DNA of 64,000 nucleotides from Sipunculus nudus (taxonomy: Eukaryota > Annelida > Sipuncula > Golfingiida > Sipunculidae), in contig CM049309.1 in NCBI GenBank assembly GCA_026874595.1, positions 92,464,723 through 92,528,722 on the forward strand, given 5' to 3'. How positions within the stretch are numbered: the first letter of the stretch is position 1; each line of letters starts with the position of its first letter. The notes beneath the pieces are model-generated. The model did no database searches, was not told where the DNA came from, and saw only the letters and a list, made by a program, of their open reading frames with translations. This document shows, in pieces, positions 47,704 through 59,495 of the stretch. Position numbers and translations under genes: made by a program.

Positions 47704-48423
47704 CATTACATCCCTTGTGCCACGGTCATCCTTCATTTGTAATAGCAAACATTACATCCCTTCTGCCATGGTCATCTTTCATCTGTAATAGCAAACATTA
47801 CATCCCTTGTGCCGTGGTCATCCTTCATTTGTAATAGCAAACATTACATCCCTTCTGCCATGGTCATCCTTCAGCTGTAATAGCAAACATTACATCCCTT
47901 GTGCCGTGGTCATCCTTTATTTGTAATAGCAAACATTACATCCCTTGTGCCATGGTCATCCTTCATTTGTAATAGCAAACATTACATCCCTTGTGCCATG
48001 GACATCGTTCATTTGTAATAGCAAACATTACATCCTTTGTGCCACGGACATCGTTCATTTGTAATAGCAAACATTACATCCCTTGTGCCAAGGACATCCT
48101 TCATTTGTAATAGCAAACATTACATCCCTTGTGCCACGGACATCCTTCATTTGTAATAGCAAACATTACATCCCTTGTGCCACGGACATCCTACATTTTT
48201 AATAGCAAACATTACATCCCTTGTGCCATGGACATCCTTCATTTGTAATAGCAAACATTACATCCCTTGTGCCATGGACATCCTTCATTTGTAATAGCAA
48301 ACATTACATCCCTTGTGCCATGGACATCCTTCATTTGTAATAGCAAACATTACATCCCTTGTACCACGGACATCCTTCATTTGTAATAGCAAACATTACA
48401 TCCCTTGTGCCACGGTCATCCTA
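47704..48423. repeat. Minisatellite, 46-bp period, about 16 units
   Basis: The unit is CATTACATCCCTTGTGCCAC plus GG(T/A)CATCCTTCATTTGTAA and TAGCAAA. Copies differ mainly at CCACGG/CCATGG/CCGTGG and GGTCAT/GGACAT. It is intronic and begins 72 bp upstream (minus sense) of exon 2's first base. Confidence 0.95.
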
Positions 48424-48867
48424 TTCTTTATAAAGGGCTCCTTCCACTTAACCACTGCCTTCTATAGCACTCTTTGTTGGGTATGATCGCTAGGGATGTT
48501 GGAATAGAACCAAGAAAATTCTGACAAAAGAGAGTGCAGAGTTGCCAGTTTCAGACTTGATAAGACTCGCAATACCAGCTGTACTAGCCTAAAACCACTG
48601 CTGAGCAAACACTGGTTCAGACTAAACATGCATGGCTGAACTGTACATATAAGAGTTTTATATAAAATGAGGTTATGGATGTTTATCAGAAGTTATTGGT
48701 GTTTACCAGACAGGTTATATATGTTAACAACACATGCATTTTGATATTTCAAAATTAGAAAGGACTACACAAACTCAAAATATTACTATTTTTTTATAGA
48801 TTTTAAACATTTACAACAGAGGTTATACATGTTACCTATTCAGGTTATAAACTTATCTTCAACTTAC

Positions 48868-48993
48868 CATCTTTGCTCCATGAGATTACGGGTTGAGGTA
48901 GACCATTTGCCTGACATTCTAGTATAACATTATCTCCTACAAGTTTTGTTGCTGTGTTTGGGCTGCCGATGATTTCTACAGACTTGGGGTTTC
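48868..48993 (-). CDS. Receptor exon 1 of window: N-half of first Ig domain
   Basis: This 126-nt exon (42 codons, phase 1 at both ends) has acceptor TTATTCAG (49001-48994) and donor GTAAGT (48867-48862). It encodes NPKSVEIIGSPNTATKLVG, DNVILECQANGLPQPV (first conserved Cys) and ISWSKD (core Trp). LVGDNVILECQANGLPQP is a standard I-set B-C strand pattern. The next exon continues SWSKD-DDPVVED. It is the most upstream exon seen; phase 1 at its start and lack of a signal peptide show the gene continues rightward beyond the window. Confidence 0.93.
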
Positions 48994-49687
48994 CTGAATA
49001 AAAAATAGATGAACTCAAATTTACAAACCCATGAATCAGGGAGTAGTATATGTCTGAAACAGAACCAATCTTCACAACAATCAAATCATCAGAAAACAGA
49101 AATCAGCAAATAAAATTTAATTAAAATTATTCTGTCTGCTTCAGTTTATCTCCATTCATAGGGCCACAGCATAAAACACACTGCTCCTTAGACAATGTTT
49201 AAAATTATGGATTTAACAGATACTGTTTTTTTTCTGTTTTTTTTTTTTTTCTTTTTTTTTTCTAGAAAACATCCCAGATGGGACAAAAAAACAAACAATT
49301 TTCAATGTCTCTGGAAGGAAAAAACCATGCTTCAGTTCTGGAAAAACATTGATACCGTTATGGATATTAAGGTCTCCAGGAAGGAGCACACATGGCAATA
49401 TTACCTGAGACTCCCTGCTCATTCATGAAATATAACTGATCCACACTAGATGTGGTCGGACAAAGGTCCTCGGAGGGCCCCGCGTTTCTGCTAGTGCTGG
49501 ACTAGTTTACTTATGGGTGAAAAATTAAGTAAAATTTGAAAAATATGACATACAGAAACAGGTTTTTATCCATATGCATGAGGGAAAATATCCTACTGGA
49601 TCAAATGATATTAGAGAAGATATGTCTGAAATGATGTGTGCAATAGAAAAATCACCAAATATAGTCTGTTAGCCATATTTGATTTTG
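48994..49687. other. Intron sequence, no gene recognised
   Basis: It holds a T-rich run (49226-49261) and a plus-strand open stretch (49195-49428) ending HTWQYYLRLPAHS with no domain I can name. A GC-richer stretch near 49466-49500 ('ggtcctcggagggccccgcg') stands out from its surroundings but is not identified. Confidence 0.4.
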
Positions 49688-49793
49688 AGCAGGTCTGTAA
49701 TTCGATAGGTCTGGAGCCCCCATAGGCACTAATGATCCCTGTGAAATTGGGAAAGCTGAAGTAGGTTGTTGTTGAGTTATCACGTGTGAAAGA
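49688..49793. repeat. Eta repeat unit, left copy
   Basis: About 105 bp, from 'ggtctgtaattcgatagg' to 'gttgagttatcacgtgtgaa', recur diverged at 56444-56550. Both copies are followed directly by an alpha left end. Confidence 0.7.
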
Positions 49794-51424
49794 CAAGGGA
49801 CCCATTGGTCACTGTGCTCAGCTGAAGTTGACCTTGAAGGTAAAAATCTAAAATAATATCAAATGGAGATAAAATGATAGAGGAAGAGGTAATATAGGCC
49901 ATGGTTGGTTTATATGATTGGTTTGTATTGATGAGCAAGAAATTATTGCAAATAATATTTTGTGACCTGACCATGTATTTCCTAATGTTGAAACTGAAGC
50001 TTGTGAGCAGTTTGTGAACAAATGATCAGGGGGGGATCAGGGTGGTGATATGAGAATAACTGAACACCTGTCACAGCAGGGGATCTCCTCCAGTAACTGT
50101 AACAAATCAGAAACCCTGGCATAGTGGACTTCCAGTGACCTGGAGTGGGACCCTGCATCTGGACCAAGCAAATGACTACAATAGAGCCTCAAGAAAATAT
50201 AAGCCTATTATTTAAGCATATCCACTTTTTCCATTAAAATAGTTTTTATCTGGTTAATTTTTTTTTATTTACAAGTTTTATAAATTTGTATTAAAAAAAC
50301 ACTGAAAATATAAATTAAAATATTAGAATTCTAAGTTGCAATCATTATATATCCAGAGTGTAGCTCATATTGGGTCATATTATGCATACACATATATTTT
50401 TATTATTTTTAAATCACAAATGTTTAAACTGAATTTAAAAGAAAATAATGCCACAACATGGCATCTACAATATTATCCCTTGAATCACTATTAAAAAGTT
50501 TTGCACACTGGAGTTTTCAGTACATGCTTAATCTTATTCACTGAAATAAAATAAAAGATTCAGTAAATTTGGTAAAATAAAAACATCTTTTCAAATAAAG
50601 TACACACACTGATGGTTGAATGAGGGACAAACAATATCATTATGCTAATTACCAACTAAGCTATAATTTATTACTGGAATTAATAGTCAATGTCACACCT
50701 GGTGAAGTTTTTACTCTTCTCAAGTATGGAATTACTTATCTGATGAACATCCACACTTTCATAGCAATACACCACTTTGTGGACACAATTAAATGTGCAC
50801 TTCAATCATTATAACCCTGGTGGTAAAGACAAAACCTAAAATGTAGCATTGCATAGCCAAGAATAAAATGAAATACAGAAAATCATAACATTCATCTAGT
50901 TAATGCACCATCTAGGGGGGGGGAGGGGGGGGGGGAGTGCAGGGCAGAGGGGAAGCCTGCTGGTAGTGGCCAAGCTGAGCCAAGGCAAGCTGCCTGGGGA
51001 GGGTTACATAATGCAAGTAAAAGCTGTACTACAAGGTGGGCTAGATGTAAACAACACTTGACATGGTGTATGAAAACTTGAATAAAAGCTACCCTTTTCA
51101 ATCAATTCCTTTGAAATTTCAGATTTTAAAAGATTAAATCCTTAGGTATATATGCAGTGAAAATTAAATCAACAGTGCTTACAGGGGAAAAACGTGCCAT
51201 TGCCAAAGTTGGACAAAATTTAAGGTATTGATTTTTTATTTATGCTAATAACTTGAAAAAATTGCAAAATTCAGATCTAATTTTGGGTAAACAATTGAAT
51301 CTTGATTAAATAAAGTTATAATCCTGAAAAAAAGTCTCCAGCTTCAGCAATTCTCATCTTAGGTGAGTAAATATATTTCTTGATTTTTTAAAAAGTGCAT
51401 GATGTTTGGGCCCATAACTTAAAA

Positions 51425-54400
51425 CAAGTGACCCAGGGGTCATGATGCTCAGCTGACCAGGAAGACATTGACAAAAGTAATTTTATCATCTGAATGTCAA
51501 ATTTGAATGAAATACTTTTTCCAAACTTGACTTTTTGTATAAAATCATCCAATATTCATTGGGCTACTATGGAGCTCTGTAGCATGAAGGATATGGGTAA
51601 CCGACACCTATTTTCAAGGTTTACAAGATGACTTTTCAGGGGTCTCCCAGCATGTCAAAAAATAAAATTCTAGGTCCAGTTATTATGATTTGTGCCCTGT
51701 TAACAGATGACCAAATGTTTATTCTGGGGGGTATTTCAAAGCCGCATAGGATGAAGGATATGGGTAACAAAGATGTAATTTCAGGTGCACAAGGAGATTT
51801 TTCAGGGGCCTCCCAGCATATCAAGAAAGGAGATTCTAGGTCAAGTCATTATAATTTGTGCTCTGTTAACAGTTGACCAAATCTTTATTCTGGGGAGTAC
51901 TTCGGAGCCCCTTAGCATGAAGGATATGGGTAACAGAGACCTAATTTCAGATTTCCAAAGAGACTTTCCAAAGGCCTCCCTGCATGTCAAGAAAGAAGAT
52001 TCTAGGTCCAGTCATTATGATTTGTGCCCTGTTAATATATGACCAAATCTTTATTCTGGGGGGTACTTCAGAGCCCCATAGCTCACAGAATATGGGTAAC
52101 AGGGACCTTATTTCATGTTGGACCTTTTATGGGCTTCCCTGCACTGAGGACAGAAGATTCTAGGTCCAGTCATTATGATTTGTGCCCTGTTAATATATGA
52201 CCAAATCTTTATTCTGGGGGGTACTTCAGAGCCCCATAGCTCACAGAATATGGGTAACAGGGACCTTGTTTCCATGTAGACCTTTTCTGGGCTTCCCTGC
52301 ACTGAGGACAGAAGATTCTAGGTCCAGTTATTATGATTTGTGCCCTGTTTACAGATGACCAAATGTTTAAAGATCACAAAAGTAGAGAAAAACAAGGGAC
52401 CTATGGGTCACGACACTCAGCTGTTATATATGATAAACAAATATTATTTAGAAATGAGGCACATGCTGGTTTTGTGTGGTAATAAATATAAGCTGTATTA
52501 TGAGTTGTTGTTGTTTAGCTTATGTATGATTTTGATAGTACCTTTGGAGACAGGGAAGAGGATTGATTTCATTTATTTTATTAACAAATGGAGTACTACT
52601 GTCACACAGATTTTGACTTGGCCATAAAACTTATAAGCAGAACATATAATATAAGAGTTTAACTATTTATTAAAAAAATTACAAATATTGTCCCAAATAT
52701 AATTTTTATTAAAAATAATAAGAGAATCATATGATTTTTTAAAATGAAATATAACTGATATGATTATTAAAATAATATTAAAGAATATATTCATGAATGC
52801 ATTCATGAATACATTTTGAAAGTATTTGCACGAGTATTCATATACTTTCATTTTTACCTGAATTCCCATTCTTTATGCAAGAAATTTTATAATGGAGTAC
52901 ATAATCATATTCGTATTTAAATACAATTACAAAGTATTTGCACCATGTCTAGTATTTATTCAGTTTTCACCAAACAAAGATGTTGAGAATCCAGAATATA
53001 CAAAATTCACACATTTAAATAATGATCATAAGTACCTGGTTTTATGGCCTTTATTTATATTAAAAAATAACTGTAAAAAATTCATTTTGGACTAATTTCA
53101 CATCAATGTACACACTAGACACAGTAGGAATCTGGATTAATATTATCAACTGCATCTTTGTCTATCATTAATTTCCTTCATATAATCCCTAATGATTAGT
53201 AATGAATAATATGATTTAGGAGACATCTAACTGTATGCCGAATTTAAGGAACTTAGAGCTGAAGATGGGGAGCTGAGCTCTTGCAAACTGCATAACACTA
53301 GCTTGATGTAAACAATATGTTACATGGTGCTTAAAACTTGATTAAAATCTACAGTTTTTGATCAACTGGTTTCAAATTTTTGGTGTTAACAGTTGAAATG
53401 CTAACAAAAACATGCTGTGAAAATTAAATCCACAGCAGTTACAGCAAAAAAACGTGCCATGGTCAAAGTTGGGCAAAATTTAAGGTACCAATTTTTTATT
53501 TTTGCTAATATTTTAAAAAATTTAAAAGATTTTGATCTTATTTTGGGTATACAACTTAATTTTGATTAATAAAAGTAATATTACTGGAAAAAAGTGCTTA
53601 GCTTTACACGTTTTTTGTTAAGTGATAAAATTTCTTTCCTGATTATTTACAAAATGCATTATGTTTGGGCCCATAACTTTTTTAAATTATATAATACAGA
53701 CCTAATTTCTGGCATGTACATAGGAATTATATAGAGGATTATTTATAGGAAATATGAGGAAAAACAGATGAGTGGTTTTGATATTAGGCAGTCCTGAAGT
53801 GTGAAAATAGGTTTTTAATAAAAAATTGAGGCTTTTCCTTAATTTCTCAAAGGAATGAAGTCGCAAAGACCCAGTTTTGGGCTTGGTAGGAGATCTTGTG
53901 GACATCTAACATTATGCTGAATTTTGGATTCCTAGGTCTTACGGTTTCAAAATGTGCCACATCTACGGACGGACGGACGGACGGACAGACGGACGGACGA
54001 CGGACAATGGACCACGACTATAGCTCAGATGACTTATAGTCAGCTGAGCTAAAAATTGTAAAAAATAAAAAAAATATGGGTGGCGCCACCAATCTCCAGA
54101 AATTGATGAAACACTCCATGATCAATATCCATGCAAAGAATCATGGTGATTAATGCATTAGTTGTTCAGATACTTGAGCTTTTGTATTAAATTTTGCATT
54201 ATTCTAGGGGGTACTTCAGAACCCCATAGCTCGAAGAATATAGGTCACAGTGACCTAATTTCAGGTTTACAAGGAGAATTTACATAGACCTCCCAGGATG
54301 TCAAGTAAGAAGATTCCAGGTCTAGCGGTTACGATTTGTGCCCTGTTCACAGACAGACGCCTGGATGGCCGGACGGACGACAGACAAAAGGTGATCCCTA

Positions 54401-55130
54401 TAGCTCAGTTGACTTTCAGTCAGCTGAGCTAAAAATTGAAAAAATACAGGTGGCGCCACCAGAATGCAGAAACTGATGAAACATTTCATGATCAATATCC
54501 ATGCAAAGAATCATGGTGATCAATATAATAATTGTTCAGATTCTTGAGCTTTTGTATCAAATTTTCCATTATTCTGGGGGGTACTTCGGAGCCCCATAGC
54601 TCAGAGGTTATGGGTAACAGGGACCTAATTTCAAGTTTTTAAGGAGACATTTCATAGGCCTCTCAGCATGTCAAGAGAGAAGATTCTAGGTCCAGTTGTT
54701 ACGATTTGTGCCATGTTAACAGATGACCGCATCTTATGAGGTCTCAAAAACAGAGAAAAATATTGGTAAAAATCGAAAAAATACAGGTGGCGCCACCAGT
54801 CTGCAGAAACTGATGAAACACTCCATGATCAATATTCATGCAAAAAATCATGATGATCAATGCATTAGTTGTTCAGATACTTGAGCTTTTGTATCAAATT
54901 TTCCATTATTCTGGGGGGTACTTCGGAACCCCATAGCTCGAAGAATATAGGTCACAGTGACCTAATTTCAGGTTTACAAGGAGAATTTCCATAGACCTCC
55001 CAGGATGTCAAGTAAAAGATTCCAGTTCTAGCGGTTACGATTTGTGCCCTGTTAACGGACAGACGCCCGGACGGCCGACGGACAAAAGGTGATCCCTATA
55101 GCTCAGATGACTTACAGTCAGCTGAGCTAA
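51425..55130 (-). mobile_element. Alpha element alpha5 with alpha6 inside and two right ends
   Basis: It starts CAAGTGACCCAGGGGTCATG (one hairpin mismatch) and GCTCAGCTGAC, followed by core units that lack the palindrome at 51540-52380. Alpha6 interrupts at 52393. The core resumes with palindromes near 54080, 54450 and 54788. A complete right terminus occurs at 54432 and again at 55130; joined flanks show that 55130 is the outer end. Confidence 0.75.
52393..54052 (-). mobile_element. Alpha element alpha6, internally deleted copy of alpha2, 1,660 bp
   Basis: Both termini are intact (CAAGGGACCTATGGGTCACG; GTCAGCTGAGCTAA). The sequence follows alpha2 closely but about 0.9 kb is missing at 53219 ('atgattta|ggagacatc'). 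The (ACGG)n tract is short (53965-54000). Confidence 0.85.
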
Positions 55131-56443
55131 AAATTACCCAATACTGACATCATTTCTGGCATGTGCATAGCGAATGTATAAAAACAAATATGTATATTAT
55201 ATATGATCAAAGTCAGATCAGTGGTTTTGATATTAGGCAGTCTTAAAGTGTAACAATGGGTTTTGAATGGAAAAATGAAGTTTTTCATTGATATCTCGAA
55301 GGAATTAAGTCCTACTGACCAAATTCTTGGCATGACAGGGGATTTTGGAGACATCTAGCTGTATGCCAAATTTAAGGAACTTAGAGCTGAAGCTCGGGAG
55401 CTGAGCTCTAGCAAACTGCATAACACTAGCTTGATGTAAACAATATGTGACATGGTGCTTGAAAACTTGAATAAAATCTACAGTTTTTGATCAACTGGTT
55501 TCAAATTTTTGGTGTTAACAGTTGAAATGCTGTCAAAAACATGCTTTGAAGTTAAATCCACAGCAGTTACAGGAAAAAAAAAGTGCCATGGTCAAAGTTT
55601 GGCAAAATATAAGGTACCAATTTTTTATTTTTGCTAATATTTTAAAAAATTTAAAAGATTTTGTTCTAATTTGGGTATACAATTTAATTTTTGATTAATA
55701 AAAATAATATTACTGGAAAAAATTGCTTAGCTTTAACAAGTTTTGTGTTAAGTGATCAAATTTCTTTCGTGATTATTTACAAAATGCATTATGTTTGGGC
55801 CCATTACTTTTTTAAATTATATAATACAGACATAATTTCTGGCAATTACATAGGAACTATATAGAGGATTATTCATGGTTAATATGGGGAAAAAAAGATG
55901 AGTAGTTTTGATATTAAGCAGTCCTGAAGTGTGAAAATAGGTTTTTAATAAAAAATTGAGGTTTTTCCTTAATTTCTCAAAGGAACAAAGTCGCAAAGAC
56001 CCAGTTTTCCGCTTGGTAGGAGACATCTTACATCTAACATTATGCCAAATTTTGGATTCCTAGGTCTTAAGGTTTCAAAATGTGCCACATCTACGGACGG
56101 ACGGACAGAGGGATGGTAAATATTAAGAAAAGCAGATAAGTAGTTTTGATATTAGGCAGTCCTGAAGTGTGATAATAGGTTCTTAATGGAAATTTGAGGT
56201 TTTTCCTAAATATCTCAAAGGAATGAAGTCATATTGACCCAATTTTCGGTATGGTAGGAGATTTTTGGGATATCTAATAGCATGCAGAATTTTGGATTCA
56301 TAGGTCTAACGGTTTCAAAACGTGCCAGTCAAACAGATGGACAGACGGACGGACTACGGACAATGGACCACAACTATAGCTCAGATGACTTAGTCAGCTG
56401 AGTTAAAAATCAGCGATCAGGCTGTGGCGGCCATACTGGAATT

Positions 56444-56550
56444 GCAATAGGTCTGTTATTCAATAGGTTTTGAGCCCTCATATGTACCAACCATCCTTGT
56501 AAATCTGGGAAAGCTGCAGTAGGTTGTTGTTGAGTTATCGTGTGAAAAAA
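56444..56550. repeat. Eta repeat unit, right copy
   Basis: It is roughly 80% similar by eye to 49688-49793, sharing 'agtaggttgttgttgagtta' at its right end, and is followed at once by the alpha7 left end. Confidence 0.68.
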
Positions 56551-57471
56551 CAAGTGACCCATGGGTCATGACGCTCAGCTGACTGGGAAGAGATTTGCAA
56601 AAGGAAATTTTATCATCTGAATGGAAGTATATACCTATTCAACTGAAGCATCAAACAGACTAACCAACAGGCTGAGATTGTGTCTATATTAATATATCTA
56701 AAAAATAGAAAAAAATGCGTAATTACAGGTGGCTCAACCAGTCTGCAGAAACTAATAAAAAGACTTAATGGTCAATATCCATGCAAAGAAGAACGGTGGT
56801 CTCTGGATTAGTTGTTCAGATACTTCAGCTTTTGTATCAAATTTTTCCATTATTCTCAGGGATACTTTGGAGTCCTGTAGCTTGGAGGATATGGGTAACA
56901 GAGACCTAATTTCAGGTTTCCACAGACACTTTTCATGGGCCTCCTTGCATGACAAGAATGAAGATTCTAGGTCCAGTTGTTACAATTTGTACCAATATGT
57001 ATGCCAAAAATCATAAGCATCAGTGTTGTAGTTATTGAGATACTGGAGTTTTTGTATCAAATTTTTCACTATTCTGGGGGTACTTGGGGCCCCATAGCTC
57101 AAAGGATATGGGTAACAGAGACCTAATTTCTGGTTTCCATGGAGACTTTTCATAGGCCTTTTAGAATGTCAAGAATGAAGATTCTAGGTCCAGTCTTTAC
57201 GATTTGTGCCCTGTTAACAGATGTCCACATTTTTAAAGGTCTCAAAAATAGAGAAAAAAATTCGTAAAAATCGGAAAAAATAGAGGTGGCGCACCCAGAC
57301 TGCAGAAACTGATGAAACACTCCATGATCAATATCCATGCAAACAATTCTTGTGATCTCTGGTAGTATATACCCATTCAACTGAAGCATCAAACAGATTA
57401 ACCAACAGGCCAAGATTTAGTCTGTATTTATATATCTCAAAAATAGAGAAAAAATGTGTAATCTTTAAAAA

Positions 57472-59197
57472 CTAGAATACAGGTAGCCGACAAGTGACTA
57501 CGTGTATCCGCCATAATCAGAGTGGAAAGGGTGAAGTGAGGCATGGTTTGAGTGGCAAGGGGAAAAAGAGTGAGGTATGTTGCATATTAGCATGGATGTC
57601 TGCAGCCTAAATGTGTATGTAGGTTGTGTCACCTACCACAAATTCAGAAAGCTGTCCAAGTTGTATACATATGCAAATTTTAGGCAGAAAGGTCAAACCA
57701 CTACATGTATATGAGTGATTTTAGCCCACGGCAGACAAACAGACAGACGCTATGCAAAAATGGTTGCAGGTGGCCCCTCCATTTTTGTGTATGATAAAGA
57801 CCTATGTGAGATCTAAACACATGCACAATTTTTTGCCCAATCAGTCGAATGGTTCCTGAGATATGAGCTTGGATGTGTGCAGCGTTAACTAGAATGTAGT
57901 GGCGCCACCTGTCATAAAATCAAGAAAGCTGTCCAGGATGTATAAACCTGCAAAATTTTAGGCAGTTATGTCAAACCACTACAGAGAAATGACTGGTTTT
58001 AACCGAAGGCAGATGAACAGATGGACACTGAGCAAACATGGTTACAGGTGGCGCCACCATTTTTTGTGCATGTTATAAAGCTCTCCAAGGGCTACATTTG
58101 TATAAATTTTATTTCCTGATCGGTCAAACAGTTCCAGAGATATGAGCTTGGATGTCATCAGCGTGAACGTGAATGTAGGTGGCGCCACCTGTCAAAAAAT
58201 CAAGAAAGCTATCCTGGATGTATACACATACCGAATTTCAGGTGAATTAGTATATTAACTGCAGAGATATGTGATTTTAACCCAAGGCAGATGAACAGAT
58301 GGACACTGAGCAAACATGGTTACAGGTGGCGCCACCATTTTTTGTGTATGTTATAGAGCTTTCCAAGGGCTACATTTGTATAAATTTTGTTTCCTGATCG
58401 GTCAAACGGTTCCCGAGATATGAGCTTGGTTGTAATCAGCGTGAACATAAATGTAGGTGGTGCCACCTGTCATAAAATCAAGAAAGCTATCCAGGATGTA
58501 TACGCATGACAAATTTCAGATGAATTAGTCAATTCACTGCAGAGATATAAGTGATTTTAACCCAAGGCAGATGAACAGATGGACACTGAGCAAAAATGGT
58601 TACAGGTGGCGCCACCATTTTTTGTATATGTTATAGAGCTTTCCAAGGGCTACATTTGTATAAATTTTGTTTCCTGATCGGTCAAACGGTTCCCGAGATA
58701 TGAGCTTGGTTGTAATCAGCGTGAACATAAATGTAGGTGGTGCCACCTGTCATAAAATCAAGAAAGCTATCCAGGATGTATACGCATGACAAATTTCAGA
58801 TGAATTAGTCAATTCACTGCAGAGATATAAGTGATTTTAACCCAAGGCAGATGAACAGATGGACACTGAGCAAAAATGGTTACAGGTGGCGCCACCATTT
58901 TTTGTATATGTTATAGAGCTTTCCAAGGGCTACATTTGTATAAATTTTATTTCCTGATCGGTCAAACGGTTCCCGAGACATGAGGGTTTATGTGTGGAAA
59001 CAGACGCACAAATGGACGCTGGATAGAGAGGAAAGGTCAGAGGTCAAAGTAAATTGGTTAGGCACCAGATAATTGGTGAAAGTTTCAGAAAAATTGGTCC
59101 ATTAGTCTCAGAGGAGCTCTCTGGAAATGTACCTGGCGGCGGCGGAGGAACCCGGTCAAAAACATAGTATCCGCAAAACTTCGTTTGGCGGATACAA
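57472..59197 (-). mobile_element. Beta element beta5, complete, 1,726 bp
   Basis: It runs from CTAGAATACAGG with hairpin arms near 57483-57501 to GGCGGATACAA at 59197. It has more core units than beta2, including a near-perfect tandem copy of about 260 bp (58324-58583 versus 58584-58910), and palindromes near 58046, 58178, 58326 and 58607. Confidence 0.83.
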
Positions 59198-59495
59198 AAA
59201 TACAGGTTGCTCCACCAGTCTGCAGAAACTAATAAAAACACTTAATGGTCAATATCCATGCAAAGAATCATGGTGATATCTGCATTAGTTGTTCAGATAC
59301 TTCAGCTTTTGTATCAAATTGTCCATTATTCTGAGGAATACTTTGGGGTCCTATAGCTTGAAGGATATGGGTAACAGAGACCTAATTTCAAGTTTCCACA
59401 GGCACTTTTCATAGGCCTCCTTGCATGACAAGAATGAAGATTCTAGGTCTAGTTGTTGAGATTTGTACCCTGTTGACAGATAATTACATCTTTAA

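Larger units (their letters stand above)
49794..56406 (-). mobile_element. Alpha element alpha4 with nested alpha5
   Basis: It starts CAAGGGACCCATTGGTCACT and GCTCAGCTGA. The left interior resembles alpha3 to about 50170, then AT-rich sequence also found at 63800-64000. Alpha5 interrupts at 51425-55130. The right interior from 55131 resembles alpha2's right half. It ends AGTCAGCTGAGTTAA at 56406, where the usual CTAA has become TTAA. Confidence 0.72.

Noticed and set aside
47704-48423. Regular direct repeats suggesting a CRISPR array
   Set aside because: The units abut with no unique spacers, and the context is a eukaryotic intron. The same applies to the arrays at 30481 and 46085.
49195-49428. 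Plus-strand ORF ending WQYYLRLPAHS
   Set aside because: It begins with a poly-Phe stretch from a T-run and shows no recognisable domain; possibly a transposon remnant but not supportable.
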